Assembly: GCA_037443425.1 (NCBI GenBank)
Contig: JBBIOI010000003.1
Span: 1-64,000, forward strand
Origin: JBBIOI01 sp037443425
GTDB taxonomy: Bacteria; Desulfobacterota; BSN033; UBA1163
DNA length: 64,000 nt
Direction: 5' to 3'
The notes under the pieces were generated by a model that was not told the origin of the DNA, did no database searches, and saw only the letters and a list, made by a program, of their open reading frames with translations. A program made the position numbers and the translations under genes. Positions 17,725 to 28,086 of the stretch are shown piece by piece (the first letter of the stretch is position 1; every line of letters starts with the position of its first letter).

Positions 17725-19457
17725 ACAGGAGTAGATTCATCACCACTCAATGGTAATAGTTTTCTATCCCTCAATCTAACATACCCTTTGTGTGTTATCC
17801 TAATATGTGGAATAGCAGGGGTTCCAAGGGTATCTATTGTAAGAACTGGCTTCTCCCATATTACACCATTCTCTTTTAGTGCATCCTCAACACGTCTAAC
17901 CTGATCCCTTATTTCTCTCATCGGTCTTATGGAATAAAATCCACATAAAGAAGCCTCTATCTCAGCAACCACCTTATCGCCAATCGCATAAACTCCTCCA
18001 CCTCTGATCTCTTTTAGTCTTTCCAATACTGTTTTAATTGATTCAATGTCCACACCCACAATAAACATATCCACAGTATCCCATGACATTGTAGTCCCAT
18101 AAGCCCCTCTTTTTAGACCAAATCCCTTTAAAAAACCTAAAAAAGATTCCTTTCCTCTAATGCGATCTATTGCCAGAAGAATGAGTAGATCTTTCCTATC
18201 TTCAGGATCTTGAAGGTCAATAATCCTTTCTTTGGTAACAAGTCCTGTTATAAACTCTATTGACCTTACCTTCCCATTACTGGGAATAGAAGGAAGATTG
18301 AAATCATCAATTTTTACACTATCAAACATATACCCTGGAAATTCTACCTTTCTTGGTTCTTCACATATCTCTCCTTTTTTATAAATTACCCTTCCCCCAC
18401 ACATGACAAATTCTGGTAAAAATTCATTAATCGATGGAATCATAACAAGGTCCGCCATTTTCCCTGGTGATATCGAACCAATTAAATGATCAAGACGAAA
18501 ATGTTCTGCCACATTTATAGTCACCATCTGATAGACCAACTCAGGAGGAACTTCCAACTTTAAAGCCTGTCGCACTGATGAATCAAGATAACCCTCCTCA
18601 ATAAATCCATGTGGATCCATTCCATCTGTGGAAAGAATAACTCTCCTAAAATCTATATCTCTTTTAAAGATCTCCTTCACACCCAACAGCTCTTTTCTAA
18701 CAAACCCTTCCCTTATCATCACCCAGTAACCCAATCTTAACCTTTCCAGCACCTCATCAGCTGTTGTAGGTTCATGGTCAGAAGAAACCCCAAAACATGT
18801 ATATGCCTGAAGCTTCCTATCCGAAGCCCCTGCCCCGTGTCCCTCTACCCTCTTACCAAAATCAAGGGTCAAGCCAACAAGTTCCCTGACCCTCTGCCCC
18901 TGACTGCCTTGAATGAAAATATTTCCCCAATAAATCTCTCCCATCCCAACACAGAAAGGATCTTTAAGAAGTGTTAAATTATCCTCCATTGATAATATAT
19001 TATACTCCACAGATGGGATAAGACCACAAAGAGGAGAAACAGTATAAAAGATCCTTATCGGTTGATTCTTAAGTCCACGAATAAAATATTCCATACCCTC
19101 CTTTCCCATCATAGTCCCAATATCTGTCGTCTCCATGATTACCGTGGTAACACCGCTCGGAATAACATACCGAACAAATTCCTCTATACACATCCTATTG
19201 ATATGTGTATGACCATCGATTAAGCCTGGTAAGATTACCATCTCATTTGCATCTATGATTACTGTTTTTTCACCTTTTTGATAATTCCTATTAGGCCCAA
19301 CATATGCAATCATTCCCTTCTTAATAAAAATCGAGCAACCCTTAAGAAATTCTCTGGTAAATACATTAAATATGACTCCATTTTCTATAATCATATCTGG
19401 AGGTATATTGCCCATCGCCACCTCACTTAATATATGTCTATCTGGACAAATATCCAT
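17721..19457 (-). CDS. Adenine deaminase-like amidohydrolase
   Basis: 578 residues, the usual length of Ade. Family landmarks: PGLIDGHTHIN (metal HxH), GEIYWGN, VEGHGAG (metal His), SDHEPTTADEVLERLRLGYWVMIREG (closely like the Ade segment), STDGMDPHGFIEEGYLD (metal Asp) and NVAEHF, then a C-terminal domain with GLVTKERI and GFGLKRGAYGTTMSWD. Adenine deaminase converts adenine to hypoxanthine and ammonia in purine salvage. Several positions differ from textbook Ade (HTHINRM for HVHIESS, TDGMD for TDD-x-H), so a related purine or heterocycle substrate is possible. Confidence 0.8.
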   Translation of the reverse strand: MDICPDRHILSEVAMGNIPPDMIIENGVIFNVFTREFLKGCSIFIKKGMIAYVGPNRNYQKGEKTVIIDANEMVILPGLIDGHTHINRMCIEEFVRYVIPSGVTTVIMETTDIGTMMGKEGMEYFIRGLKNQPIRIFYTVSPLCGLIPSVEYNILSMEDNLTLLKDPFCVGMGEIYWGNIFIQGSQGQRVRELVGLTLDFGKRVEGHGAGASDRKLQAYTCFGVSSDHEPTTADEVLERLRLGYWVMIREGFVRKELLGVKEIFKRDIDFRRVILSTDGMDPHGFIEEGYLDSSVRQALKLEVPPELVYQMVTINVAEHFRLDHLIGSISPGKMADLVMIPSINEFLPEFVMCGGRVIYKKGEICEEPRKVEFPGYMFDSVKIDDFNLPSIPSNGKVRSIEFITGLVTKERIIDLQDPEDRKDLLILLAIDRIRGKESFLGFLKGFGLKRGAYGTTMSWDTVDMFIVGVDIESIKTVLERLKEIRGGGVYAIGDKVVAEIEASLCGFYSIRPMREIRDQVRRVEDALKENGVIWEKPVLTIDTLGTPAIPHIRITHKGYVRLRDRKLLPLSGDESTPV

Positions 19458-19480
19458 ATCACTTCCCCTCTTTTATATGG

Positions 19481-21550
19481 TCAGCTTAACTTTGAGAAAT
19501 CCGCAACCCTTAAAAAGATTCTTCCAATCCCATGAAGTAAAGACAGACGATTACTCTTTAGTCTTTCATCCTCCACCATGACCATCACTTTATCGAAGAA
19601 TTCATCAATGGGTTTCTTTAATTGAATCATTTCTTTTAGTGCAAGATGGTACTGTCTTTTTCTGAGATACTGATCGATTTTTTCTTTAAGTGTAATAAAG
19701 GCATGATATAAGTTCTTCTCGGCAGGGTCTATAAAAAGTGATGTATCTATACTGTTTTCAGGTTGATACCCTTTTAAGATATTCATCGCCCTTTTAAATC
19801 CAATGACAATCGAATCAAAATCTTTCCATTCCTTTATTTCCATTAATGCATCGATCCTCTGTTTAACGTCTAACAAATCATCAAACGCTGTCGAAATTAC
19901 TGCCTCTATTACATCATGTGAATAACCTCTTTCAAGAAAAAGATTCTGGAAGCGAACTTTAAAGAAATCTAAAACCTGAACCTTCACCTCTTCAAATGGA
20001 TTCTCTATCTTCTCTTTCAATAGTCTTCCACTCTCTTCGATCAATTTAATTAATGATATTGTGTATCCCTTCTCAAGGATTATTCTAATAATTCCTAAGG
20101 CCTGTCTCCTTAATCCAAATGGATCTGAAGTTCCACTTGGAATCAAACCTATTCCAAAACATCCGACTATGGTATCCATCTTATCAGCAATGCTTATAAA
20201 ATCTCCAACAGGGGTTGAAGGAAGTCGATCTCCTGAAAAGTTTGGTAGATAATGTTCATAAATAGCCTCATAAATCTCTGGCTTTTCACCAAATATACGT
20301 GCATATTCCCTTCCAACAATGCCCTGAAGCTTTGGAAACTCACCTACCATTCCTGTAACCAGATCGGCTTTACATAGAATTGAAGCCCTCTCTACGATCT
20401 CCCTCCACTTTGGATCAATCTGATCTGTTATCCATAAGGCTAAATCTCTAAATCTCATTACCTTTTCATAAGAGGAACCGAGTTTTGTCTGAAATAAAAC
20501 CTGTTTCAATTGTTCTACCCTTTTCTCAAGAGGAATCTTTAAATCCTCGTGGAAGAAGAATGAGGCATCTGAAAGTCTTGCCTGAAGGACCCGCTCATTT
20601 CCCCTTATAATAACATTATTATCCTTTGCTAAAATATTACTTATAAAGATAAAATATGGAAGAAGTCTTCCATTTTGGTCCTCTATGGGGAAATACCTCT
20701 GATGTTCCTTCATTGAATGGATAATGATATCTCTGGGTAGAAAAAGGAATCTTTCATCAAACCTTCCACAAAGTGCAACAGGATATTCTACAAGAAAATT
20801 AACTTCATTTATTAGATCCTCATCATGGATTATCTTTCCTGAAACCTTAACTGCTTGTCTTGTTATCTCTTCCTCAATCATTCTTTTTCTTTCTGACTGG
20901 TCAACAATAACATATGCCTTTTTTGTTTCTCGGATATATGAAGAGAAATCATTTATGAAAATCGAACCAGGATACATAAACCTGTGTCCATAGGTTAAAT
21001 TACCACTTTTTATATTTCCAATTTCAAATGGGATAACCTCTCCTCCAAATAGTGCTAAAATCCAGTGAATCGGTCTAACAAATTTTATAGAAACCTCTCC
21101 CCATCTCATTGACTTCGGAAATGGTATTGAAAGTATTATTTTGGGAAGGATTGAAGGAAGAAGCTCTTTTGTTTTTTTACCGGGTTCTTTTTTTATAGCA
21201 CATATATATTCACCCTTATCTGTCCTCTCTATAATAATCGATTCAACAGATACAGACTGACTTTTTGCAAAACCAATGGCCGCTTTTGTTGGATTGCCAT
21301 CCTTATCAAATGCACTATCTTTTGAGGGACCAATCTTTTTAATCAATATATCATTTTGAAACTCATTTACATCATTTATAAATAGAACGAGTCTCCTTGG
21401 CGTCCCAAATGTCTTAATCTCTCCATGCCCTATTCGATTCAACAAAAACTCTCTTCTTGCGATATCTTCAATATCATTTAGAGCCTTTGGGATAAATCCT
21501 GGAGGGATCTCCTCTGTTCCGATTTCCAATAAGAGTTCGTATTTATTCAT
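19481..21550 (-). CDS. glyS: Glycyl-tRNA synthetase beta subunit
   Basis: 689 residues, the normal GlyS length. It starts with LLLEIGTEEIPPGFIPKAL, the family hallmark, and contains TFGTPRRLVLFI and the C-terminal DALR-like helical domain. With GlyQ it forms the alpha2beta2 enzyme that charges tRNA-Gly; the beta subunit binds tRNA. It follows glyQ (23-bp gap) on the minus strand. Confidence 0.97.
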   Translation of the reverse strand: MNKYELLLEIGTEEIPPGFIPKALNDIEDIARREFLLNRIGHGEIKTFGTPRRLVLFINDVNEFQNDILIKKIGPSKDSAFDKDGNPTKAAIGFAKSQSVSVESIIIERTDKGEYICAIKKEPGKKTKELLPSILPKIILSIPFPKSMRWGEVSIKFVRPIHWILALFGGEVIPFEIGNIKSGNLTYGHRFMYPGSIFINDFSSYIRETKKAYVIVDQSERKRMIEEEITRQAVKVSGKIIHDEDLINEVNFLVEYPVALCGRFDERFLFLPRDIIIHSMKEHQRYFPIEDQNGRLLPYFIFISNILAKDNNVIIRGNERVLQARLSDASFFFHEDLKIPLEKRVEQLKQVLFQTKLGSSYEKVMRFRDLALWITDQIDPKWREIVERASILCKADLVTGMVGEFPKLQGIVGREYARIFGEKPEIYEAIYEHYLPNFSGDRLPSTPVGDFISIADKMDTIVGCFGIGLIPSGTSDPFGLRRQALGIIRIILEKGYTISLIKLIEESGRLLKEKIENPFEEVKVQVLDFFKVRFQNLFLERGYSHDVIEAVISTAFDDLLDVKQRIDALMEIKEWKDFDSIVIGFKRAMNILKGYQPENSIDTSLFIDPAEKNLYHAFITLKEKIDQYLRKRQYHLALKEMIQLKKPIDEFFDKVMVMVEDERLKSNRLSLLHGIGRIFLRVADFSKLS

Positions 21551-21573
21551 AGATCTCTTCCTGTCTCGATTTT

Positions 21574-22446
21574 TTATCTCTTACCCAATAATGGAAAACC
21601 TTTCTCTTCTCTCTGTTTAAGGTAAGTCTCTGCACAAAGCCTTGCCAGTGTCCTTACCCTAAGGATATAGCCCATCCTTTGTGTTACACTTATGGCTCCG
21701 CGCGCATCGAGGATGTTAAATGTATGGGATGTCTTCAAACAGTAATCATAGGCTGGTAGAACAAGGCCCTTTTCAATAAGTGTCCTTGCCTCCTTTTCAT
21801 ACATATCAAAAAGTTTGAAAAGCATTTCGATGTCTGCCTCTTCAAAATTATATTTTGAAAATTGAACTTCTCCTTCATGATGAATGTCCCCATACTTTAT
21901 GCCTTCTGTCCATTGAAGGTCAAATACATTATCAACCCCTTGAAGATACATTGCGATCCGCTCAATACCATAAGTAATCTCTACAGGAATTGGATTAAGT
22001 TCAATACCTCCAGCCTGTTGAAAATATGTGAACTGTGTAATCTCCATACCATCCAACCAAACCTCCCATCCAAGTCCCCATGCCCCGAGTGTAGGAGATT
22101 CCCAGTCATCTTCAACGAATCTTATATCATGGCTTAAAGGATCGATACCAAATGCTTTAAGACTATTAAGATATATTTCTTGAATATCCTGGGGAGAAGG
22201 CTTTATTATAACCTGGTATTGATAATAATGCTGAAGTCTATTTGGATTCTCTCCATAACGACCATCTGTGGGCCTACGGGAAGGCTCTACATAGGCTACC
22301 TTCCATGGTTCTGGTCCTAAAACCCTTAGGAATGTGGCTGGATGAAACGTCCCTGCCCCAACCTCCATATCATAAGGCTGTTGTATGACACAACCCTGAT
22401 TGGCCCAAAATCTCTCGAGGGCAAATATCAATTCCTGAAAATTCAT
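21574..22446 (-). CDS. glyQ: Glycyl-tRNA synthetase alpha subunit
   Basis: 290 residues starting [14 protein letters not shown] at ATG 22446, preceded by CAGGGGAAAGCT; a longer frame from 22500 would add 18 lysine-rich residues not found in the family. Signature segments: [21 protein letters not shown] and [12 protein letters not shown] (catalytic class II core). The alpha subunit activates glycine. It precedes glyS and follows recO. Confidence 0.97.
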   Translation of the reverse strand: MNFQELIFALERFWANQGCVIQQPYDMEVGAGTFHPATFLRVLGPEPWKVAYVEPSRRPTDGRYGENPNRLQHYYQYQVIIKPSPQDIQEIYLNSLKAFGIDPLSHDIRFVEDDWESPTLGAWGLGWEVWLDGMEITQFTYFQQAGGIELNPIPVEITYGIERIAMYLQGVDNVFDLQWTEGIKYGDIHHEGEVQFSKYNFEEADIEMLFKLFDMYEKEARTLIEKGLVLPAYDYCLKTSHTFNILDARGAISVTQRMGYILRVRTLARLCAETYLKQREEKGFPLLGKR

Positions 22447-22512
22447 AGCTTTCCCCTGCTTTTTTCTATGTTTAATAATACCTTTAAATTTTTTTTTCAA
22501 ACCCCTTTTGAT

Positions 22513-23304
22513 CTATTTCATCACTTGATTGGATGTGTAAATGGATTCTACCTCCCTTAAGACCTTAAGACTCTTCAGATCCCTCCCAAGTTGATACTCT
22601 ATAAATTTTGGAAGTATATCACCCGCCTCTATTAATGTTTGAGGAGTAAATTTAATCCTCTGAATGCTTGTCAAACTCATTTCTGAAACCTTTTCAATCG
22701 CCCGTAGTGTTCCTAAAGAGATAGGTATTAGGTCACTATATCCTTTAAAACATTCTCCACAAACAACTCCGCCCCTTTCCTTAGAAAAAAAGAATGAAGT
22801 TATATCCTTTAAATCCTCCAAATCCCTTTTACAGACATTGCACCTCTTTATATTTGGACGATATCCAAAAAGCGATAATACCCGAATCTCGAATATTCTC
22901 ATATACTCTTCTTTTGGTTCTGTATTTTCAAGCTCTCTTAGTGCGAAAAGGAGAAGATCAAAGGCATCGGGATTTCTTTCATGTTCACCTGACATCTCAT
23001 TTATCAATTCAACAAAATAATTTGCATAAAAAATCTTTTTCAGATCCTCCCTGATCTTTGGAAATGCACAAATTATGTCACAACCATCAGCCCTTACAAG
23101 ACTCATTCCTTCACGTTCAAAAAGAATGAGTCTAATATGCGTAAATAGATTTAGGGCATTTTGGAATCTTTTTCTGCTTTTTCTTGCTCCTTTAGCAATA
23201 CCCTTTATTTTCCCAAAGTCTTTGGTGAAAAATGTTACAATCCTGTCCGATTCTCCATAATTTATACATCTTAAGACTATTGCCTCTGTCTTGAATAATG
23301 GCAT
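22513..23304 (-). CDS. recO: DNA repair protein RecO
   Basis: 263 residues: N-terminal OB-fold (TEAIVLRCINYGESDRIVTFFT, KGIAKGARKSRKRF) and a zinc-binding segment CNVCKRDL...CGEC around residues 159-193. RecO loads RecA onto SSB-coated single strands together with RecR. It is directly upstream of glyQS, a frequent neighbour. Confidence 0.93.
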   Translation of the reverse strand: MPLFKTEAIVLRCINYGESDRIVTFFTKDFGKIKGIAKGARKSRKRFQNALNLFTHIRLILFEREGMSLVRADGCDIICAFPKIREDLKKIFYANYFVELINEMSGEHERNPDAFDLLLFALRELENTEPKEEYMRIFEIRVLSLFGYRPNIKRCNVCKRDLEDLKDITSFFFSKERGGVVCGECFKGYSDLIPISLGTLRAIEKVSEMSLTSIQRIKFTPQTLIEAGDILPKFIEYQLGRDLKSLKVLREVESIYTSNQVMK

Positions 23305-23320
23305 TTAATACTCTGATTAT

Positions 23321-24004
23321 CTATTTTTTCATATCTCTCTTCCCTCCTGTGGAAGATGCCCCTTCCATTCTTAATACCTCAACTCCAGGAGGGATTGTAA
23401 AGTGGAAAAGGTAGGAAGGAAGGTTTGTATTAATCTTTATATCACTAAATCTTGTTCTTGTAATGTTTCCAACCTCGTCAATTACATCCGTTTGAATTAT
23501 ATAAAAATTTTTCTTTTCCGCAGTGAGGACCAATTTTGCCAGTGCTGGATGAGGCTCTTTTGGTAAAAGTTCTATTACATATATATTATCATTAAATGAT
23601 TTTGATTCCTTAAGCTGGGCAAGTTTAAAATCCCTCTTTAAATCTCCCTCTCCCATCAAAAAACCATACTCCTTTATCATCTTTGATATATCTGAGATAA
23701 TCACCTGCTTCTCTTCTGGCTGATAATACCATAAAGTCTGACCATCAGATATAAGTTTCTGGTATGGAGTTCGATAGTCCCAACGCATCATACCCTTTTT
23801 CTTAAAATAGACTTTACCTTCTCCCCTATTGGCCTGCTTCATCACCTTTCCAATATATTCTTGCACAAAATTTGCTTCGAGATCATTCGTCTTCTCATAT
23901 CTATTTTGAATCTCAGAAAGTACGATCTGCTCTTGGTTACCCATGCTCAATGATGCATGTAAAATTAGAATCAAAGTAAAAACACTTAAAAACATTTTAT
24001 TCAT
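23321..24004 (-). CDS. lolA: Outer-membrane lipoprotein carrier protein LolA-like
   Basis: 227 residues with a signal peptide (MNKMFLSVFTLILILHASLSMG), then the LolA pattern NDLEANFVQEY, GKVYFKKKGMMRWDYRTPYQKLISDG and LWYYQPEEKQV. LolA shuttles lipoproteins across the periplasm to the outer membrane, so the organism is diderm. The C-terminus runs slightly beyond the usual fold (SSTGGKRDMKK). It lies between ftsK and recO; ftsK-lolA is a common pairing. Confidence 0.9.
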   Translation of the reverse strand: MNKMFLSVFTLILILHASLSMGNQEQIVLSEIQNRYEKTNDLEANFVQEYIGKVMKQANRGEGKVYFKKKGMMRWDYRTPYQKLISDGQTLWYYQPEEKQVIISDISKMIKEYGFLMGEGDLKRDFKLAQLKESKSFNDNIYVIELLPKEPHPALAKLVLTAEKKNFYIIQTDVIDEVGNITRTRFSDIKINTNLPSYLFHFTIPPGVEVLRMEGASSTGGKRDMKK

Positions 24005-24022
24005 TCTATCTGCCTCCCATAA

Positions 24023-26242
24023 TCATTCAATCTTTTTAATTAGCACCTCTCTTGGTTTTACCCCATCAGAAGGGCCTACAATACCTTCCTGCTCCATCTT
24101 TTCAATTATTCGAGCTGCGCGATTATATCCAATCCTAAAACGTCTCTGAATAAGTGAAATAGATGCCTGACCTGTCTCAGCCACAAATGCAACTGCCTCA
24201 TCATATTTTTCATCATATTCATCATCACCTGCTGTGGACTCTTTTTCTTTCTTTGACTCTATCAATATAGATTCATCATAAGAAGGCCTTCCCTGTGTCT
24301 TTAGAAATTCTACTACCCTTTTTATCTCAGCGCTTGATACATAAGAGCCATGGACACGAATCAGCTTAGAGCTACCTGGTGGAAGAAATAGCATATCACC
24401 TGCACCTAAGAGATGTTCAGCACCAATTGTGTCCAGAATGGTTCTCGAATCTACCTTAGAAGAAACCTGAAATGAAATTCTGGCAGGAAAGTTTGCCTTT
24501 ATAATACCTGTCAATACATCTACAGAAGGCCTCTGTGTTGCCAGAATAAGATGGATACCAACAGCCCTTGCCATCTGTGCAAGTCTCGTTATGGATTCTT
24601 CAACCTCTTTTGACGAAACCATCATTAAGTCAGCTAATTCGTCTATAACAACTACGATATATGGAAGTTTCTCCATCCTATCAGAGGGTTTCTCTCCTTC
24701 TTCTCCTAAGGCCTCACCTCTTCTCTTATAAGGTTTAGCCCTTTCTTTCAACTCCTTTTCCAATCTCTGATTATAATGCTCTATATTCCTTACCCCCTTT
24801 TCAGCCAGTACAGTGTATCGCCTTTCCATCTCATCGACTAACCATTTAAGTGCAGTTGCTGCCTTCTTTGGATTTGTAACAACTGGAAGAAGAAGATGGG
24901 GTATGCCATCATAATCCGAAAGCTCTAACATCTTTGGATCGATCATTAGAAATCTTACCTCATCTGGGGTAGCCTTAAATAATATACTTAGGATCATCGC
25001 ATTTATTGAAACACTCTTTCCAGATCCTGTTGACCCTGCGACAAGCAGATGTGGCATCTTGGCAAGATCTACAACAAAAGGTTCTCCTGAGATATCTTTT
25101 CCAAGGCCAAATGAGAGTTTGGACTTTGAAGCCCTAAATGCATCTGAATCAATTATCTCCCTAAGATATACCGTTTCTCTAATAGCGTTTGGTATCTCAA
25201 TACCTACTACAGATTTTCCAGGTATAGGGGCAACAATCCTGATAGAGATTGCACTTAATGCAAGAGCCAAATCATCTGCAAGGTTTACAATTCGACTAAC
25301 CTTTACACCAGGGGCTGGTTCAAATTCATATACAGTAATCACCGGGCCAGGTCTTACTTCAACAACCCTTCCTTCAACTCCATAATCTAAAAGTTTCTTC
25401 TCGAGGATTCTGGAATTCATAATCAGTGTGTCTTTATCTATTTTTGGTCTCCTCTCTAAATCTGCCTCAAGCAAAGAGATACTTGGAAGTTGAAAAGTCT
25501 GTTTTGGCTCTAAAAATTTGAAACTCTCCTGCTGTGGGACTTCTTCTCTTTTAATCTGGACAGGCTGTTTCTCCAAAACTACTGTTGGAGATGACTCTTT
25601 AATTCTTTCCTTTATAATCTCCTTTTCTTTTAACAATTTCTTTATACGCTTTGAACGTTCTTTTCTAATTATCTTGAAAGTCTGTATCTTATCGATTAAC
25701 TGGCTGACCTTGTAGCTCGAATATTTTATAAGGAATAAGAATGAGATTCCTGTTCCAAGTATGAATGATATAATAAGGGCAACGAGTAACAAGACTGCTG
25801 TCCCTGGTCGATTAAAATATCTAATAAGACCCCTTGAAATTATCTCACCAAAAAAACCTCCCATTAAAGTCTCTCTATATAAAGGTTTAAACCATAGGCT
25901 CATTAGAGATGAAGTAGACAAAAGGATACCAATCCAACCCAAGATCTTTATAAAATAGTATTTCCATTCCCAATGGAAGATAAAACTAATTGCAAAGATG
26001 ATCATTACGAAAGGTATAAAAAAAGCAGCAAATCCGAATCCCTCAAATAGGAATCCTGAAAGATAGGATCCTACTATACCCATCCAATTACTAATTTCAC
26101 TTACCTTTTTTGACGTATAGAAAAAGAAAGAAGGATCTGTTGGATCATAGGAGACAAGACTGAGAAGTATAAAGACTCCAATGGCAATCAATAAAATGCC
26201 AACGGCCTCATGCTTCAATCTCTCTTTCAATTGATCTTTCAT
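24023..26242 (-). CDS. ftsK: DNA translocase FtsK
   Basis: 739 residues: four N-terminal membrane helices (to about residue 175), a short charged linker, the alpha/beta motor with Walker A GSTGSGKSVS and Walker B VVVIDELADLMM, ATQRPSVDV, and a C-terminal gamma winged-helix domain (SLIQRRFRIGYNRAARI) that reads KOPS sites. It pumps DNA at the division septum. The linker is short, like SpoIIIE-type proteins. The start overlaps the plsC end by 35 bp, suggesting translational coupling. Confidence 0.97.
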   Translation of the reverse strand: MKDQLKERLKHEAVGILLIAIGVFILLSLVSYDPTDPSFFFYTSKKVSEISNWMGIVGSYLSGFLFEGFGFAAFFIPFVMIIFAISFIFHWEWKYYFIKILGWIGILLSTSSLMSLWFKPLYRETLMGGFFGEIISRGLIRYFNRPGTAVLLLVALIISFILGTGISFLFLIKYSSYKVSQLIDKIQTFKIIRKERSKRIKKLLKEKEIIKERIKESSPTVVLEKQPVQIKREEVPQQESFKFLEPKQTFQLPSISLLEADLERRPKIDKDTLIMNSRILEKKLLDYGVEGRVVEVRPGPVITVYEFEPAPGVKVSRIVNLADDLALALSAISIRIVAPIPGKSVVGIEIPNAIRETVYLREIIDSDAFRASKSKLSFGLGKDISGEPFVVDLAKMPHLLVAGSTGSGKSVSINAMILSILFKATPDEVRFLMIDPKMLELSDYDGIPHLLLPVVTNPKKAATALKWLVDEMERRYTVLAEKGVRNIEHYNQRLEKELKERAKPYKRRGEALGEEGEKPSDRMEKLPYIVVVIDELADLMMVSSKEVEESITRLAQMARAVGIHLILATQRPSVDVLTGIIKANFPARISFQVSSKVDSRTILDTIGAEHLLGAGDMLFLPPGSSKLIRVHGSYVSSAEIKRVVEFLKTQGRPSYDESILIESKKEKESTAGDDEYDEKYDEAVAFVAETGQASISLIQRRFRIGYNRAARIIEKMEQEGIVGPSDGVKPREVLIKKIE

Positions 26243-26969
26243 TCTTTATACCTCTTTGCCCTCCATTAATTGAATCTAAATTTTCAAGTATTGCCTCTCT
26301 TACCCTTTCCATAAGATATGGCCGATCCTTTAGTGTTAACTCCTTTGTTTCAATGGGTTTACCTATTCTTATCTCGATCCTTCCCGGTTTAACAGTTAAA
26401 TGACCAGGAGGCATAATCTCTCTACTCCCTTTTATTGTTATTGGAACTATCGGAACTCTCGATTTAATTGCAAGACTGAATCCCCCTTTTTTAAAAGGCT
26501 TTAAATTCCCATCAAGACTTCTTGATCCTTCTGGAAAAATAACTACTGACATACCATCTCGTATCTTTTCTGCAGCTTCGTTCATAGCGATAACCGTCTC
26601 CCTTGTTCCTTCTCGATCAATGCTGATATAACCTGCTGAAGCCATAGTCCATCCAAAAAATGGAATAGAAAAAAGTTCTTTTTTTGCCAGCCATTTAAAT
26701 TGCATTGGAAGACAGCCTAAAAGGGCAAATATATCATAACTCCCTTGATGATTAGACATAAAAATATACGGCCCTCCATCTTTTATATAATCAAGACCTT
26801 TTACTTTAACCTTTACCCTGTTTGCTATTAATGCAACCTTTCCCCAAAGCCTTGCATATAGATGGACTATCTTCCCGTTACGATCTAATGGATAGGTTAA
26901 AAATGCTACGATTCCAAGAACCAATGTCGCAATAACAATACATGACCAAACAAATATTGTACGCCCCAT
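26208..26969 (-). CDS. plsC: 1-acyl-sn-glycerol-3-phosphate acyltransferase
   Basis: 253 residues with an N-terminal membrane helix, catalytic NHQGSYD (NHx4D), FPEGSRS (substrate-binding motif III) and PIVPITIKGS (motif IV). PlsC acylates lysophosphatidic acid to phosphatidic acid in the inner membrane. The last 35 bp overlap the start of ftsK. It follows the cooC-type gene by 4 bp, so all three are probably in one transcript. Confidence 0.92.
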   Translation of the reverse strand: MGRTIFVWSCIVIATLVLGIVAFLTYPLDRNGKIVHLYARLWGKVALIANRVKVKVKGLDYIKDGGPYIFMSNHQGSYDIFALLGCLPMQFKWLAKKELFSIPFFGWTMASAGYISIDREGTRETVIAMNEAAEKIRDGMSVVIFPEGSRSLDGNLKPFKKGGFSLAIKSRVPIVPITIKGSREIMPPGHLTVKPGRIEIRIGKPIETKELTLKDRPYLMERVREAILENLDSINGGQRGIKNERSIEREIEA

Positions 26970-26973
26970 TAAA

Positions 26974-27753
26974 TTACCCGTATATCTTTCTTTCCAACTC
27001 CTTTATAACCGATCTCACTTCCTCTTTAACCTTTTCATCCAAATCAAAAGGAGAGCTTCCATTGCGATCTGCCTCAATAATCTTTGGATTAAAACTCATA
27101 TGGCCCAAGACAGGAAAGTCAGATAGGTTTTCTTCAATCAGTTTCCTATCCTCATCAGAGGTTACCTTATTGCCAACAATCATGATATTTTTAATATTTA
27201 AGTCCTCTCCAAGTTTTTTTATCTGTCTTGCTGTATTTATTGCCCTCTGGCCTGGCTCTACTACTACAATGAGTGCATCTACATAACCAGTACTACCTCT
27301 GCCTAAGTGCTCCAATCCTGCCTCCATATCTACAATAATCACTTCATCCCTTTTTGCAAATACATGTCTAATAAGGTTCTTTAAAAGGACATTTTCCGGG
27401 CAAAAACAACCTCCTCCCCCTTGTGGTATGGAACCTAAAAGAAGCAATTTAATCCCTCGGTATGTCACTCCCATCTCATCAGGGATATCATCAACCTTGG
27501 GATTTAATTTAAAGATTGAACCAAAACTCCCTTTTTTTGCCCCTGTCCTTTCCTCAATAAATGAAGTCATGGTAGCAATAGGGATAAGTTTTTCTACCTC
27601 TTCCTTTGGCAAACCTATTGCAGAGGCAAGATTCGAATCTGGATCCGCATCTATTGCAAGCACCTTTCTACCTTCTTCGGCAAACAATCTTGCCATAACG
27701 CCTGCAAGTGTAGTTTTCCCAACTCCGCCTTTTCCAGAAATTGCAATCTTCAT
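26974..27753 (-). CDS. cooC: CooC-type Ni-insertion ATPase (CO dehydrogenase maturation)
   Basis: 259 residues of the MinD/SIMIBI class: deviant Walker A GKGGVGKTT (7-15), DADPDSN (35-41), and the CooC signature GGGCFCPEN with Cys116-x-Cys118, which bind metal at the dimer interface in characterised CooC. It uses ATP to help load nickel into carbon monoxide dehydrogenase. CODH itself is not in the window. On the minus strand TATAAT (27765-27760) ends 7 nt before the ATG, implying a nearly leaderless mRNA. Confidence 0.9.
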   Translation of the reverse strand: MKIAISGKGGVGKTTLAGVMARLFAEEGRKVLAIDADPDSNLASAIGLPKEEVEKLIPIATMTSFIEERTGAKKGSFGSIFKLNPKVDDIPDEMGVTYRGIKLLLLGSIPQGGGGCFCPENVLLKNLIRHVFAKRDEVIIVDMEAGLEHLGRGSTGYVDALIVVVEPGQRAINTARQIKKLGEDLNIKNIMIVGNKVTSDEDRKLIEENLSDFPVLGHMSFNPKIIEADRNGSSPFDLDEKVKEEVRSVIKELERKIYG

Positions 27754-27759
27754 AATTTA

Positions 27760-27765
27760 ATTATA
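27760..27765 (-). promoter_or_regulatory. -10 box of a probably leaderless cooC promoter
   Basis: TATAAT on the minus strand; transcription 7 nt downstream would begin at about base 27753, the A of the ATG. The region between -10 and ATG (AATTAAATT-like) has no Shine-Dalgarno. A TGGACA at 27791-27786 is the best -35 but is 20 nt away, so the spacing is imperfect. Confidence 0.45.
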
Positions 27766-27853
27766 ATACCTAAAAAATGATAAAATGTCCATGTGCAGAT
27801 TCTATTACCTGTCTAATACCAATTTTTAAAGGCCTTTTAAAGGCTTTCAAAAA

Positions 27854-28075
27854 GAGACCTCTGAAAAATATTTAAAAATCCTTTTCATAAATAAGGAGGA
27901 GGGGTGAAAAAACCTTCGAGCGGATACCTTCTATAAATTAGCACTATTGATAAATCCCCTTAAAATAATTGGGTTTTTTCTAAGGCGATTGTTAGCAATT
28001 TAAACATTAAAAGCCCGCATTCGAAGGGTTTTGAACCCTACCTCCCAGTCTATCAAAGACTTTTTCAGGACTCTC
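27854..28075. repeat. MITE-like element, copy 2 (complete, 222 bp)
   Basis: Bounded by GAGACCTCTGAAAA on the left and TTTTTCAGGACTCTC on the right, and flanked by exactly five A residues on each side (27849-27853 and 28076-28080), a 5-bp target duplication. The interior is nearly identical to copy 1, including GCGATTGTTAGCAATTTAAA. It carries no ORF. The 391-bp gap 27754-28144 contains this element, the cooC promoter on the left and the MFS promoter on the right. Confidence 0.9.
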
Positions 28076-28086
28076 AAAAATTGGAT

